A DNA stretch of 64,000 bases from NCBI GenBank assembly GCA_003402315.1, contig QFXI01000017.1, forward strand, positions 1-64,000, written 5' to 3'. Both the position numbers and the translations under genes were made by a program. Numbering within the stretch: the first letter of the stretch is position 1; each line of letters starts with the position of its first letter. This stretch comes from Candidatus Nitrotoga sp. LAW (lineage in GTDB: Bacteria > Pseudomonadota > Gammaproteobacteria > Burkholderiales > Gallionellaceae). Of this stretch, positions 17,866 to 27,400 are shown piece by piece. Below the pieces are notes generated by a model. That model was not told where the DNA came from, ran no database searches, and saw nothing but the letters and a program-made list of their open reading frames with translations.

Positions 17866-20325
17866 CTACCTCTCACTATCATTTAAATTACTCGGCGCTG
17901 CTACCAATTGTTCCGGCGCAAAATCATCTACCATAATAACCTTGCGCCGTAACACATAATCACGCTCCAGCAACTGCGCTTCTTCAGCGTTGATAAACCC
18001 TTTTTGATGTGCCTCTGCAATGCGCATCGACTCGCCCAGGGCAGTGACCTGCCCGGCCTTGTACGCCGCATCCACTTTTGCTTGCAAAGGTTCGCACTGC
18101 AACGTGCTATGTAACGCAGCGTCCAGTGCACCAACCGCATCATTCTCATCATCGGGCAAATACATACCCGCTGTCAGTCGGTCCCGCGCAGCGCCGGGTT
18201 GCTGCAACAACACTGACACTTGATGCCCCAGTTTATCCGACGGTGGTGTCAGATATTTCCCCCTCGGGAAAATAAGCGCGCGCAAGAGCAGCGCGGAAAG
18301 ACGGCAGGGAAAGTTATGCAGCACACCATCAAACGCAATCTGAATCCTGTACAGAGCATCCTGTATCGCCCAGTGCAGCAACGGCAGATCGTCAGCGGGA
18401 CGGCCATCATCTTCGAAGCGTTTGAGCGTAGCCGAGCACAGGTAAAGCTGGCTCAACACATCACCCAGCCGGGCAGAAATTTTCTCGCTCCGTTTGAGAT
18501 TTCCACCCAGCACCAACATGGACACATCCGCTGCCAACGCGAATGCAGCAGAAAAACGCGTCAATTGCCGGTAATAACGCCGTGTTTTTTCGCCCGCCGG
18601 CACCGAAAGGCCAAGCCCGCCGGTAAGGCCAAAAAAGCAAGCACGCACCGCATTGCTCAGGCTCAAACTAATGTGACCAAGCAGGGCGGCATCAAAACCT
18701 CGTAATGCACGTTGCTCATCACTATCTTGCGCCGCTTGGATTTCATTAAGCACATAGGGATGAGAACGAATCGCGCCCTGCCCAAAAATGAGTAGGCTGC
18801 GGGTCAGGATATTCGCGCCTTCCACCGTAATGGCGATAGGGTTCTGCTGGTGGGAGCGCCCCAAGTAGTTGCTCGGCCCCAGGCAAATCCCTTTGCCGCC
18901 ATGCACGTCCATCGCATCATTGACTACCGTGCGCGCACGCTCGGTGCAATGATACTTAACGATGGCGGAAACCACAGACGGCTTCTCACCCATGTCCACC
19001 GCTACCGCCGTTAGCGCGCGTGCCGCATCCATCAAATAGGCGTTACCGCCAATTCGCGCTAGCGCCTCTTCCACGCCTTCAAATTTACCGATAGGCAGTT
19101 TGAACTGCTTGCGCACACGGCCATATGCGCCACAAGTTCGTACCGCCAGTTTTACCCCACCTGTGGCACAAGCTGGCAGCGAGATCGATCGGCCCGCTGC
19201 CAAACATTCCATCAGCATGCGCCAGCCCTGCCCGATACGATCCATGCCACCAATAATATATTCCATCGGGATGAATACACTCTGGCCCGAAGTGGGACCG
19301 TTCTGAAATGCCGAATTGAGTGGGAAATGACGACGGCCAACCTGCACGCCAGGCGTATCCGTAGGAATCAGCGCAAGGGTAATGCCGCGTTTTATTTGCC
19401 CGCCAAGCAGACCGTCCGGATCATACAGCTTGAAAGCGAGGCCAATCAACGTCGCAACCGGTGCCAGTGTGATGTAACGTTTTTCCCACGTTACCCGCAT
19501 GCCGAGCACATTTGATTGCCCGTTGAATTCACCGTAGCACACGATGCCATAATCGGGAATCGATCCTGCATCGGAACCAGCGAATGGCCCGGTCAACGCA
19601 AAACAGGGGACCTCTTTGCCCTGTGCCAATCCACGCAGATATTTTTCTTTTTGCTCCAACGTGCCATAGCGCACGAGCAACTCTGCTGGCCCCAATGAAT
19701 TCGGAACCATCACGGTTACAGCTGCAGTAATACTGCGCGAAGCGAGCTTGACCACCACGGCGGAATGCGCAAGGGCAGAAAATTCCAGCCCGCCATATTC
19801 CTTGGGAATAATCATGCCGAAGAACCCGTTGTCTTTGATGTATTGCCATACTTGCGGCGGCAAATCCTGGCGCACATGAGTAATGTCCCAGTCATCCAGC
19901 ATGGCGCACAAAGTTTCGGCTTCGTTATTAAGAAAGGATTGCTCCGCTGCACTCAGCGTCGGCTTGGGGTAATTCAACAGCTTGCGCCAATCAGGGTGGC
20001 CACTAAAGAGATTGCCATCCCACCAAACCGTACCCGCATCAAGCGCCTCCTGCTCAGTTTGCGAAATATGTGGGAGTGTCTTGCGGAAAATTTTTAGAAT
20101 TAAACTAGTTACCAACCGCCGACGCAGAAACGGAACGCCCAGCGCCGCGACAACCCCGGCCAGCACGACAATGACAATTTGAAACAGATCAGCAGAAAGT
20201 TTGCTTTGGATAGCGATAATGAAAATAAAGACTACCATCGCCAACAACCATCCCCAGATAGAGGACCGAAAAAACGCCAACAAAATCATTACGGCCAGCA
20301 TCGCTAGCAAAGTCAATATCACCAT
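17866..20325 (-). CDS. fadE: Acyl-CoA dehydrogenase FadE
   Basis: An 819-aa protein, close to the 814 aa of E. coli FadE and far longer than ordinary acyl-CoA dehydrogenases. Two or three N-terminal hydrophobic helices (residues 1-42 and 50-65) suggest membrane attachment. The dehydrogenase core has IPKEYGGLEFSALAHS, the FAD-binding segment CFALTGPFAGSDAGS, and VHGGKGICLGPSNYLGR near the active site. It carries out the first oxidation of beta-oxidation, passing electrons onward to the quinone pool through electron carriers. As the first gene of the block it probably follows the promoter; no FadR-like operator was recognised upstream. Confidence 0.94.
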   Translation of the reverse strand: MVILTLLAMLAVMILLAFFRSSIWGWLLAMVVFIFIIAIQSKLSADLFQIVIVVLAGVVAALGVPFLRRRLVTSLILKIFRKTLPHISQTEQEALDAGTVWWDGNLFSGHPDWRKLLNYPKPTLSAAEQSFLNNEAETLCAMLDDWDITHVRQDLPPQVWQYIKDNGFFGMIIPKEYGGLEFSALAHSAVVVKLASRSITAAVTVMVPNSLGPAELLVRYGTLEQKEKYLRGLAQGKEVPCFALTGPFAGSDAGSIPDYGIVCYGEFNGQSNVLGMRVTWEKRYITLAPVATLIGLAFKLYDPDGLLGGQIKRGITLALIPTDTPGVQVGRRHFPLNSAFQNGPTSGQSVFIPMEYIIGGMDRIGQGWRMLMECLAAGRSISLPACATGGVKLAVRTCGAYGRVRKQFKLPIGKFEGVEEALARIGGNAYLMDAARALTAVAVDMGEKPSVVSAIVKYHCTERARTVVNDAMDVHGGKGICLGPSNYLGRSHQQNPIAITVEGANILTRSLLIFGQGAIRSHPYVLNEIQAAQDSDEQRALRGFDAALLGHISLSLSNAVRACFFGLTGGLGLSVPAGEKTRRYYRQLTRFSAAFALAADVSMLVLGGNLKRSEKISARLGDVLSQLYLCSATLKRFEDDGRPADDLPLLHWAIQDALYRIQIAFDGVLHNFPCRLSALLLRALIFPRGKYLTPPSDKLGHQVSVLLQQPGAARDRLTAGMYLPDDENDAVGALDAALHSTLQCEPLQAKVDAAYKAGQVTALGESMRIAEAHQKGFINAEEAQLLERDYVLRRKVIMVDDFAPEQLVAAPSNLNDSER

Positions 20326-21136
20326 TACCGTCCCTTCTTGTTCTCAGGGCAACCTCTAACAATCCTGAAAATGGATATCTCCTTGACGCACGTAACATTA
20401 CGTTTCAGCAAACCCATTCTGGCCTTTGACAAGTTCAGACCGAACGGCGTCTTGTCATTTTGGTGCGTCAATCTGTGACGTGCGTAAAGTGGATACCCAT
20501 TATCCTGAATTTCCCATCCCGGCAACGGGATGGCCATATTTTTAGAGGACTCTTTATATCTGCATGTGCGGAACTTTAACGTCAGTACACCTTGCTGACA
20601 ATGTTTAACTTATTGCATGCGATCTACCATCTCTTCCATTAGTTCCACCGGGATGATATCCATACGAGTTATCGCATGCTTCAGTTTACTGCATGGGGAA
20701 TTTATAGATGGGCTTTAAAACCAACCTTGCGGCGAGTGGCGGGCATCAAGTGGCTGAACTGTCCATGCTGCCGTAAAGGGCCATTCCGGGTGCTGTAGGG
20801 AATTTCGCTTTCGGATGTATGGGATTCGCTCGTCCATGCAACATGAATGGCGCTTTGACCGGACAGTTTGTGCAGTGTTTTGATGCCGATGCAAGCCACA
20901 AATGCTCTCCAGGATATCCATTTCTTCTTCACCCATTGCCGTCCCCTTATGACATTGGGTTGACGCCACACTTCAAAACCTTACAATCCCCATAGGCTCC
21001 GTTCTCCGGTGGTTCAGTCTAACGGGGTTTATCCACCGCCACTAAAGTCGCGAGTTTAACAAGTTTTGGGAGGGCGGCAGATAAACACTATTTGTTATAC
21101 ATCACAACCCCAGCACAATTTATCGAGGAAATAAAA
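20326..21136. other. Gene-poor interval, probably decayed mobile DNA
   Basis: About 800 bases upstream of fadE with no convincing gene. Open frames at 20702-20971 and 20715-20969 (minus strand) overlap each other and match nothing I know. Short end-like sequences GGGCAACCTCTAA (20347-20359) and TTTTTAGAGGACTC (20539-20552) face each other in inverted orientation and resemble the MITE ends at 55.0 and 58.3 kb, but imperfectly. The fadE promoter must lie close to 20326-20450. Confidence 0.4.
20514..20533 (+). terminator. Strong hairpin followed by T-rich tract
   Basis: CCATCCCG, loop GCAA, CGGGATGG is a perfect 8-bp stem with a stable tetraloop, followed on the plus strand by CCATATTTTT. It has the form of an intrinsic terminator, but no plus-strand gene ends here. 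It may be a remnant from a lost gene or the inner hairpin of a degenerate transposable element. Confidence 0.35.
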
Positions 21137-21424
21137 ATGTCTAATGAAGGCTATCACGAACCAATAGATGAACTTACTAATAAAACAAGAGACATGCACA
21201 GGGCAATTACATCACTCATGGAAGAGCTTGAAGCAGTAGATTGGTACAATCAACGAGTTGATGCGTGCAAAAATGAAGAATTAAAAGCGATTCTTGCACA
21301 TAATCGAGATGAAGAAAAAGAGCACGCAGCAATGGTGCTTGAATGGATCAGAAGGCAGGACCCTAGTTTTGATAAAGAATTAAAAGATTACCTGTTCACT
21401 GATAAACCAATAGCTCATAAATAA
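21137..21424 (+). CDS. Encapsulated-ferritin-like (EncFtn) protein, orphan
   Basis: A 95-aa all-helical protein matching the EncFtn family, which makes ferroxidase decamers inside encapsulin shells. It carries SLMEELEAVDWYNQRVDA with the first iron-ligand Glu, and AHNRDEEKEHAAMVLEW with the Glu and His ligands (EEKEH). The start ATG follows a GAGGAAAT ribosome site. Two things are unusual. There is no encapsulin shell gene next to it, and the protein stops soon after DYLFTDKPI with no C-terminal targeting tail like that of Rhodospirillum rubrum EncFtn (about 140 aa). It may work free in the cytoplasm or with a shell encoded elsewhere. It sits in a small island of broken genes, just before an attC-like hairpin. 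Confidence 0.85.
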   Translation: MSNEGYHEPIDELTNKTRDMHRAITSLMEELEAVDWYNQRVDACKNEELKAILAHNRDEEKEHAAMVLEWIRRQDPSFDKELKDYLFTDKPIAHK

Positions 21425-21427
21425 GAT

Positions 21428-21482
21428 GCATAACAAATCAATGCACCGGGCGCTGACACACCGGTGATTTCAAACGTTAACG
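21428..21482 (+). repeat. attC-like recombination site candidate
   Basis: Starting four bases after the EncFtn stop codon, GCATAAC (21428) opens a 55-base imperfect palindrome whose arms CACCGG and CCGGTG pair, and which closes with GTTAACG (21476), followed by TAGGCATCGCC. Integron attC sites have this layout: RYYYAAC at one end, GTTRRRY at the other, and an imperfect stem between. Neither end box fits the consensus exactly and there is no integrase gene in the window, so this is a possible relic of a gene cassette. Confidence 0.35.
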
Positions 21483-21496
21483 GTAGGCATCGCCAG

Positions 21497-21694
21497 ATGC
21501 ACAGTAATGATATTAGATTTTATAAATATATGAGCCCAGAGTCTGCGATTGCTTCGCTAGCGAGCGGGGCAATGAGATGGCCAATCCCAAAACTCCTCAA
21601 CGATCCATTTGAGTTTCCTGTTTCTATGGATTTCAAATTTACGGGTGAAAAAATCGCTAATGCTCTTACAAAAAAATTTGTCACAATGGCTTAA
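21497..21694 (+). pseudogene. Truncated DUF2971-like gene
   Basis: 65 codons starting MHSNDIRFYKYMSPE and ending at a TAA. The sequence carries the family N-terminal pattern YKYxSxE...ASGAMRWPIPKLLNDPFEFPV, in which LNDPFE is the hallmark of DUF2971 proteins. Full members run to 250-300 aa, so only the first quarter is left. The following 180 bases continue as coding-like sequence in other frames, which suggests frameshifts and not a natural short protein. DUF2971 genes are often found in cassettes and defence or mobile islands; function unknown. Confidence 0.6.
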
Positions 21695-21874
21695 CGCTTC
21701 GTTTTCCAAGCTGCATGATTGATTTCTTGAATTTGGCCAATCAAGATGGGACAAGAGAATTGAAATCGATTCAAATGCAGGAAAGTTAGATTTCCTCATA
21801 AACACGGCACTTGATGAGCATCGAGCCGGAAAAACGAAAGACCTTTGAAACACAAAACAGCTTCCAGTTTCTAA

Positions 21875-22102
21875 ATATGTTATGCAAAGCTTCCACCGGA
21901 AACTCGTGGACTTGCAGACAAAAATTTCAAATTACTCCAAGCAGACGCTACTCATCCATCTTTAAAGTTCAAGAAAGTCGGCAACTGCTCGTATTACCGA
22001 GCAGTTGCCACACCCATTGAGAGTGGTTTCCTTTGGGTTTGGATTGGCACTCATGCCGAATTCGCCAAAAAAACGTGCAACAACAAAAAGGCTACACTAT
22101 GA
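21875..22102 (+). pseudogene. RelE/ParE-like toxin remnant
   Basis: An open stretch of 75 codons without a start codon, entered right after an in-frame TAA (21872-21874). The translation has the typical pattern of a small ParE/RelE-type toxin: LADKNFKLLQADATHPSLKF, then a strand KVGNCSYYRAVAT, then FLWVWIGTHAEFAK. This corresponds to ADKNFELLxxDPRHPSLxxKxxG...YRAxxx...WFWIGSHxDYD in the family. The first 10-20 residues of a complete protein and the start are missing. No antitoxin gene is seen. Confidence 0.5.
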
Positions 22103-22132
22103 TGTGCGGTTTTTTTGTGAACAAGGCAAGGG

Positions 22133-23260
22133 ATGAGCGAGAAGATCGTAATTACGGGCGGGACTGGGTTTGTTGGAACACACTTGATTTTGGAATTATT
22201 GGAGCAAAGCGATGCTGAGCTGTTTTGCTTGGTACGCGCAAAAAACACAAGTGCGGAGCAACGGCTGCACCAGCAGCTTGCGCAGGTAATTCAAGGTTCA
22301 GACTATGCGCCTGAGCTGATCAATCAGGTCAAAAAACGTTGTCATGCGATAGAAGCAGATCTTCAGGGTGACATCACTTCACTGGCTACATCCATTCCGA
22401 ATGGCGTCTCGCAATTTTGGCACTGTGCGGCATCCTTGAATTATGAGGAGCGTTTTGCCGCTGAGATTTATGACATCAATGTCGAAGGCACGCGCAAAGC
22501 TTTGGCTTTGGCGCGTGCGTTGAATGTTGATTGCTTAAATTATGTCAGCACTGCCTATGTAGCAGGACGAAATACAGGTGTCATTTTAGAATCGCCAATA
22601 GCCGAAGTGCAAAGCAGTAATGTGTATGAAAGTAGCAAAGTCGAAGCAGAACAGTTGATTTATGCTCAACAGGATATGAAGTACCGCATTTTCCGCCCCA
22701 GCATTGTTATTGGCCACAGCCGCACTTATCATGCGATTAACTTTAGCGGAATGTATGGTTTTTTGCGTCGTTTAATTCAGTTCAAAGGGATGATGGCGCG
22801 TGTCCAGCGTGGCTATCTTGAACGTGAATCCATCCGTATGAATGTCGATCCCGATGTGCCAATAAATTTGGTTCCTGTGGATAAAGTGGCAAAACTAGCT
22901 GTTGCCATTGCTCACTCTGATTCTAACAACACTATTTTCCATCTTACCAACCGGACTGTGCCTACTGTAGGCGAAGCGCTGGAAGTGCTATTCTCAACGG
23001 TTGGGCTTCCACCACCCAAAATTGTGCAAGACACTACGCAATACGCTTGGATTGACGAAAAGTTTAACGAAAAAATAGAGTTCTATAAATCTTATCTGAC
23101 CGGCTACAAACAGTTTGACCGTAGTGCCAGCAATGCGGCCTTGGGAAAGCATGCCAACACCACACGATATGCAGTAACCACTAATAATTTAAACAAATAT
23201 TGCGGCTGGTATTGCGCGCAGCTTGCCCAAACGCGTAGCCAAGTACCCGTATCTCGTTAA
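22133..23260 (+). CDS. Stand-alone thioester-reductase-like SDR protein
   Basis: A 375-aa extended short-chain dehydrogenase with the nucleotide-binding motif TGGTGFVGTHL at residues 8-18, the mid-domain LNYVSTAYVAG and the catalytic Tyr-Lys pair in VYESSKVEAEQL. The overall pattern is that of NAD_binding_4 proteins, which include fatty-acyl reductases and the terminal reductase domains of nonribosomal or polyketide enzymes. It may therefore reduce an acyl thioester to an aldehyde or alcohol with NADPH. It ends 14 bases before a sulfotransferase gene, and the two are likely an operon. Start: ATG preceded by AAGGCAAGGG. The true substrate is unknown. Confidence 0.8.
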   Translation: MSEKIVITGGTGFVGTHLILELLEQSDAELFCLVRAKNTSAEQRLHQQLAQVIQGSDYAPELINQVKKRCHAIEADLQGDITSLATSIPNGVSQFWHCAASLNYEERFAAEIYDINVEGTRKALALARALNVDCLNYVSTAYVAGRNTGVILESPIAEVQSSNVYESSKVEAEQLIYAQQDMKYRIFRPSIVIGHSRTYHAINFSGMYGFLRRLIQFKGMMARVQRGYLERESIRMNVDPDVPINLVPVDKVAKLAVAIAHSDSNNTIFHLTNRTVPTVGEALEVLFSTVGLPPPKIVQDTTQYAWIDEKFNEKIEFYKSYLTGYKQFDRSASNAALGKHANTTRYAVTTNNLNKYCGWYCAQLAQTRSQVPVSR

Positions 23261-23274
23261 CATTAAGGGCCAAG

Positions 23275-24333
23275 ATGCCGAATGAAATTTTTGTAATCGG
23301 AACTGGACGCTGTGGTTCAACGCTTATTTCCAATATTCTCAACCATCACCCGGATGTACTAAGCCTGTCGGAGTTTTTCACTTTTGTCACAGATCTAGGC
23401 ACGTTGATTCCACAGGCTTTTCCAACCATGCAAATTAATGGCGCGCAGTTTTGGCAAATTGTCAGCGGGGTCTATGCCAAGCAAAACATTATGCTGACGT
23501 ACGATATTGCAATAAAAGAAGTACTTTATCCGTTCAAAACGGACGTTCGTTTTAATGCCAGCACTGGCGTGCCCGCCATACTGCAAACTACGTTACCGCA
23601 TCTGACACCTGGGTACGATGCGTTATTTGATCAGATTCATGCGGTGATTGCAGCCCGTGGGATGGCTACTGCAGAAGCTCATTATCATGCGCTATTTGGC
23701 TGGCTTGCCGCACACTTCGGTAAAAGCATTTGGGTAGAACGCTCTGGTGGCTCCTTACGGGTGATTGAAAGGCTCTACAAACATTTTCCTAATGCAAAGT
23801 TTCTCCATATTGTACGGGATGGCCGTGATTGTGCATTATCAATGCAACGCCATAACGGGTTCAAAATGGTATTGCTAGTATTCCAGATCACCGAAATTTT
23901 AGGCATCGATCCTTACGAATCCGATGATCGTAGCTGGCAGGACGATTTGCCCGATGAACTGATTTCCTTCTTGCCAGAATCTTTCTCTGGCAAGGATTTT
24001 CTTGCCTATGACGTGCCGCCCTCTCTCTATGGGCACTACTGGAGCGGCGAAATTATGGCCGGATTGGACGTATTGGATCGTATTCCTGCTGCGCAACAAC
24101 TCACGTTACAGTATGAGTCGATTCTAACCGACACCCGCAATACCATTGAGCACATGATTCAGTTCGTATCCCCTGATTCCAGCACCAATGCAGCTTGGTG
24201 TGATGCAGTTATATCGTCGGTAAAGCGGCCTACTGCCGCATGGCAAACATTGGATGCCCGCGAACAATCCCGCTTGAATGATGCTTGCGCACCCGGATTT
24301 GCCGCGCTTACAAAACGGGGAATACGATGGTAA
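23275..24333 (+). CDS. PAPS-dependent sulfotransferase family protein
   Basis: A 352-aa protein with the two co-substrate motifs of sulfotransferases: the 5'-phosphosulfate loop FVIGTGRCGSTLISNIL at residues 6-22, and the 3'-phosphate-binding segment FLHIVRDGRDCALSMQRH around residues 177-194. Such enzymes move sulfate from PAPS to a hydroxyl or amine of a lipid, sugar or small molecule. It starts with ATG after AGGGCCAAG, 14 bases downstream of the reductase. A reductase making an alcohol, followed by a sulfotransferase, would fit synthesis of a sulfated lipid-like product. That is inference from neighbourhood only. Confidence 0.8.
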   Translation: MPNEIFVIGTGRCGSTLISNILNHHPDVLSLSEFFTFVTDLGTLIPQAFPTMQINGAQFWQIVSGVYAKQNIMLTYDIAIKEVLYPFKTDVRFNASTGVPAILQTTLPHLTPGYDALFDQIHAVIAARGMATAEAHYHALFGWLAAHFGKSIWVERSGGSLRVIERLYKHFPNAKFLHIVRDGRDCALSMQRHNGFKMVLLVFQITEILGIDPYESDDRSWQDDLPDELISFLPESFSGKDFLAYDVPPSLYGHYWSGEIMAGLDVLDRIPAAQQLTLQYESILTDTRNTIEHMIQFVSPDSSTNAAWCDAVISSVKRPTAAWQTLDAREQSRLNDACAPGFAALTKRGIRW

Positions 24334-24495
24334 GGGCTCAACCTCTCAGTGCAAACTGGGCTTTACCCAATCCCCTCGACACCCACTCTGTTAAAAGGGA
24401 AATCTTGCTAACGATGTGCGCGTCGCCGGTATTGGATTCATGATTTGACACCTCCGATAGTAATTACTGACATAGATACATATTTCACAATGTAC

Positions 24496-27400
24496 TTAAT
24501 TTTTGTACCAGTAAGCTCTACGGCGGCTCGTCTTAACATTTATGGGTGGCTTTATACTACCTAATGAAGACGAACAATCCGGCCCGACACAATCAGCGCC
24601 ACCCCCACCACCTATCAAAAATGGAACGAGTCTCGTCGTTGACACTCCATTTACTATCACGTTTATATTTACCAAACCTGACACCGGGGAGGGCGGTAAT
24701 CCCCCTCCGTCGAATTCGGTGGATGTATAAGCTCCTGTCAGAGGTTTGATACTGTAGCCTCTCGCGATTCCTAGATTAGCGGTACATGAATTGGCACTAG
24801 GTGCGGTTGGCTGATTAGTACCGAAGTAGGTATAACCGGCCACCGTAGTCGGCGCATTGACTACTTTTTCTCCCGTACCTAAAGTAATGTAAAAACCACT
24901 AAGGGTACCATCGTAAGTCGTGTTGGTAGCATCAAACAGGTTTGAGTTAGTGATGGTTGTCAGGCTGCTACCATTGTTGCCAGTAAGGTCTTTCAGCATA
25001 TAAAACCGGTTGGTTATACTGTAAGATTTGTTGGAGGATAAGTTGGAATAAAGTGGATGTTCACGGTCACCGGAACCGACCAGTATCGCATCGTATGAAT
25101 TGGTAGGTACTACATCCGCCGGATAGAAAAACTTGCGCGGAGTAGTGCCGGCCGCACATGCCCCAGTAGAGCAGCCCAGTGCCGCTACCTTGTTCACTTG
25201 CCAGTGATCAGGCGTTATATTAGCTGTCGTGGGTTGTAGGTCTACTCGCCATACATTACCGCCCGTATCTACGGCATACAGACGATCTATTTTTCCATCG
25301 CTGTCACGGTCCACCAGAGTTATATCGGCAGGAATGCTGTAATTCATCCCCGCTACAGAACATGTCGCTTTTGTTGTGGAGCCACTGCAGGCACTGGAGG
25401 TTCCATATGTGGCACTCCATACCATGGTGCCGGTAATTGCATCCACGATGAATATCCCGCGGCCCATAATGTCGGCTGTGGGCGGTTCGCTATCTTCCGC
25501 CGTATCGTAGCCGGCCCCAAAAATAAGCACTGGATTGGCATATCCTTTAACGTTAGCTACTTTCGGTTGCGACCAGGTCTGTCCGAGTTCAGTGAAGTCG
25601 CCCGAAGTATCTGTATTGCTTACTCTCCACAGATACTGCGGATTGGTTGGTGTAGATACGTTCAGAGCATAAAGAAACCGCCCTCCTCGGCGCATGGCGA
25701 GGTAAAGGTAAGCAGTATGAGTTGTACCATCTGTATTTAATAATTGGTAAATACCGGTCGAACCATCTACAAAATAATCTTTTTTCTGTGGCGTTGGAAT
25801 AATACCTGAAGGTGTAGTAGGAAGGCTTAACAACGGACTATTATCATGCAACCGTCTAAGCTTGCCGTAAAACTCACTCGGAATGAAACCCCACAATTCA
25901 CTACCTGGTTCAGTAAGGGTGCTGCTTGGGGGATTAACCTGATTACCATTTACGGCGCGGAATGTTCCATCGTTAGAGCCATAAAAAACCACCACTCCCG
26001 TGGTACCACCATAGTTAATAACTGTCGGACGCGAGTGAAGTACATCACCATGTACAGAAGGACGGATATTGATGGTACCTCCGGGGCTAGGTTCATCACT
26101 ATTGTTGTCATAGCCGCGCACCCATTGGGTGAGGTTTGTCCTGGTAGTGCTGCTGGAGGAGGCAGTTGCTGATCCGGTAAAAGTGGATAGCGGGGCGACT
26201 GCAGTGTATTCATAAGTGAATGTGTCGGTGCCCGTAATGGTAATCGCCCAGGATCCGTTGTAACTAGCAGGGGATGCACTGGCGATAGTGACAATTTCGC
26301 CATTTTGGAGCCCATGTCCGGCTGAAGTCACGGTAGCCGTGTTGGACGTATAGTGGCATGCAGTATCTGTACCGAACAAAGCTGAGGGTGCACTAACCGT
26401 AAAGGTATTGGCGGTTGCGGCGGTGATGTTTGTAACTTGGCTGTTCAATCCCGTCAGCACAGAACAAGTGGAAAACGTCACTTTCTGGCCAACCGCCAGA
26501 CCATGAGCCGCCTTGCTGATTTCCACACTTGTGGAAGTGATGTTTGTAGATGGAACTGTCGCGACATAGGGCACAATCGCAGTTCCGCCTCCACCTCCTG
26601 ATCTGGTATAGGTGAAGGTAGTAGAAGTTGGAGTGGCCGTTACCGTGCATGGGGCGCAGTCATATTTTGCAGCACCGGTGCTTATTGTAATCAGAGTTCC
26701 GGCGGTGATATGGACAAGATCTGCCGCTGAAATCGTTGCAGTGACAGTGGAACCGCTCTTCGCAAAGGAGGAGATGGAAACGTTTACTGCAAGAACCGTC
26801 ACTCCGGCCACCGCACTCGTGGCTGTCGTGGTGGCAGCGCTGGTTATGGACGTAATGGTTCTTGCACCGGTTCCCAGCATTGCATCGGTAATGAGGGTGT
26901 TTGAGCTGTCGAATGTGTTATTCGAAGCGGATAATTGCGCGGTGCATGAACCACTTGGACAATAGGTATACAATTTTCGAGGGTTGCCTGTGGAAGTGGC
27001 AGGTGTAGCTGTGTAATCGTTGACCAGGTTGGCCAAGCGCAACACCTGCGCTGCACCGCCCTTTTCCACCAGTTCGCCGTCGGGTGAATCGTACCCCGCG
27101 CCTGCGCCGTTCGGTAAGGGTAAATTTCTCCAGAATCCACCGCCCAGATCGGGCTGCGCCAAGAGATTCTTGGATGTCCAAAAACTTACGGCATTGGGGG
27201 AGATGAATCCGGTGCCGGCAGCACTGATGGCACTATTTCCATTTTTGTCGCCCAATGTCAGATTGCCTGTAGCTGCATCATAGTTGAACTGGTATTGCTT
27301 TAGGTTTCCAAGCCATCTCGGCTGGCCATTCGTGTCTGGTCGGAACATCCCCATGTAAATCTGGTTCAGGTAGGTGCCTTGCGCATTCACACTGACGGGC

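Noticed and set aside
20702-20971. Two overlapping minus-strand frames upstream of the EncFtn gene
   Set aside because: They compete on the same DNA, neither has a ribosome site, and neither translation resembles a known family.
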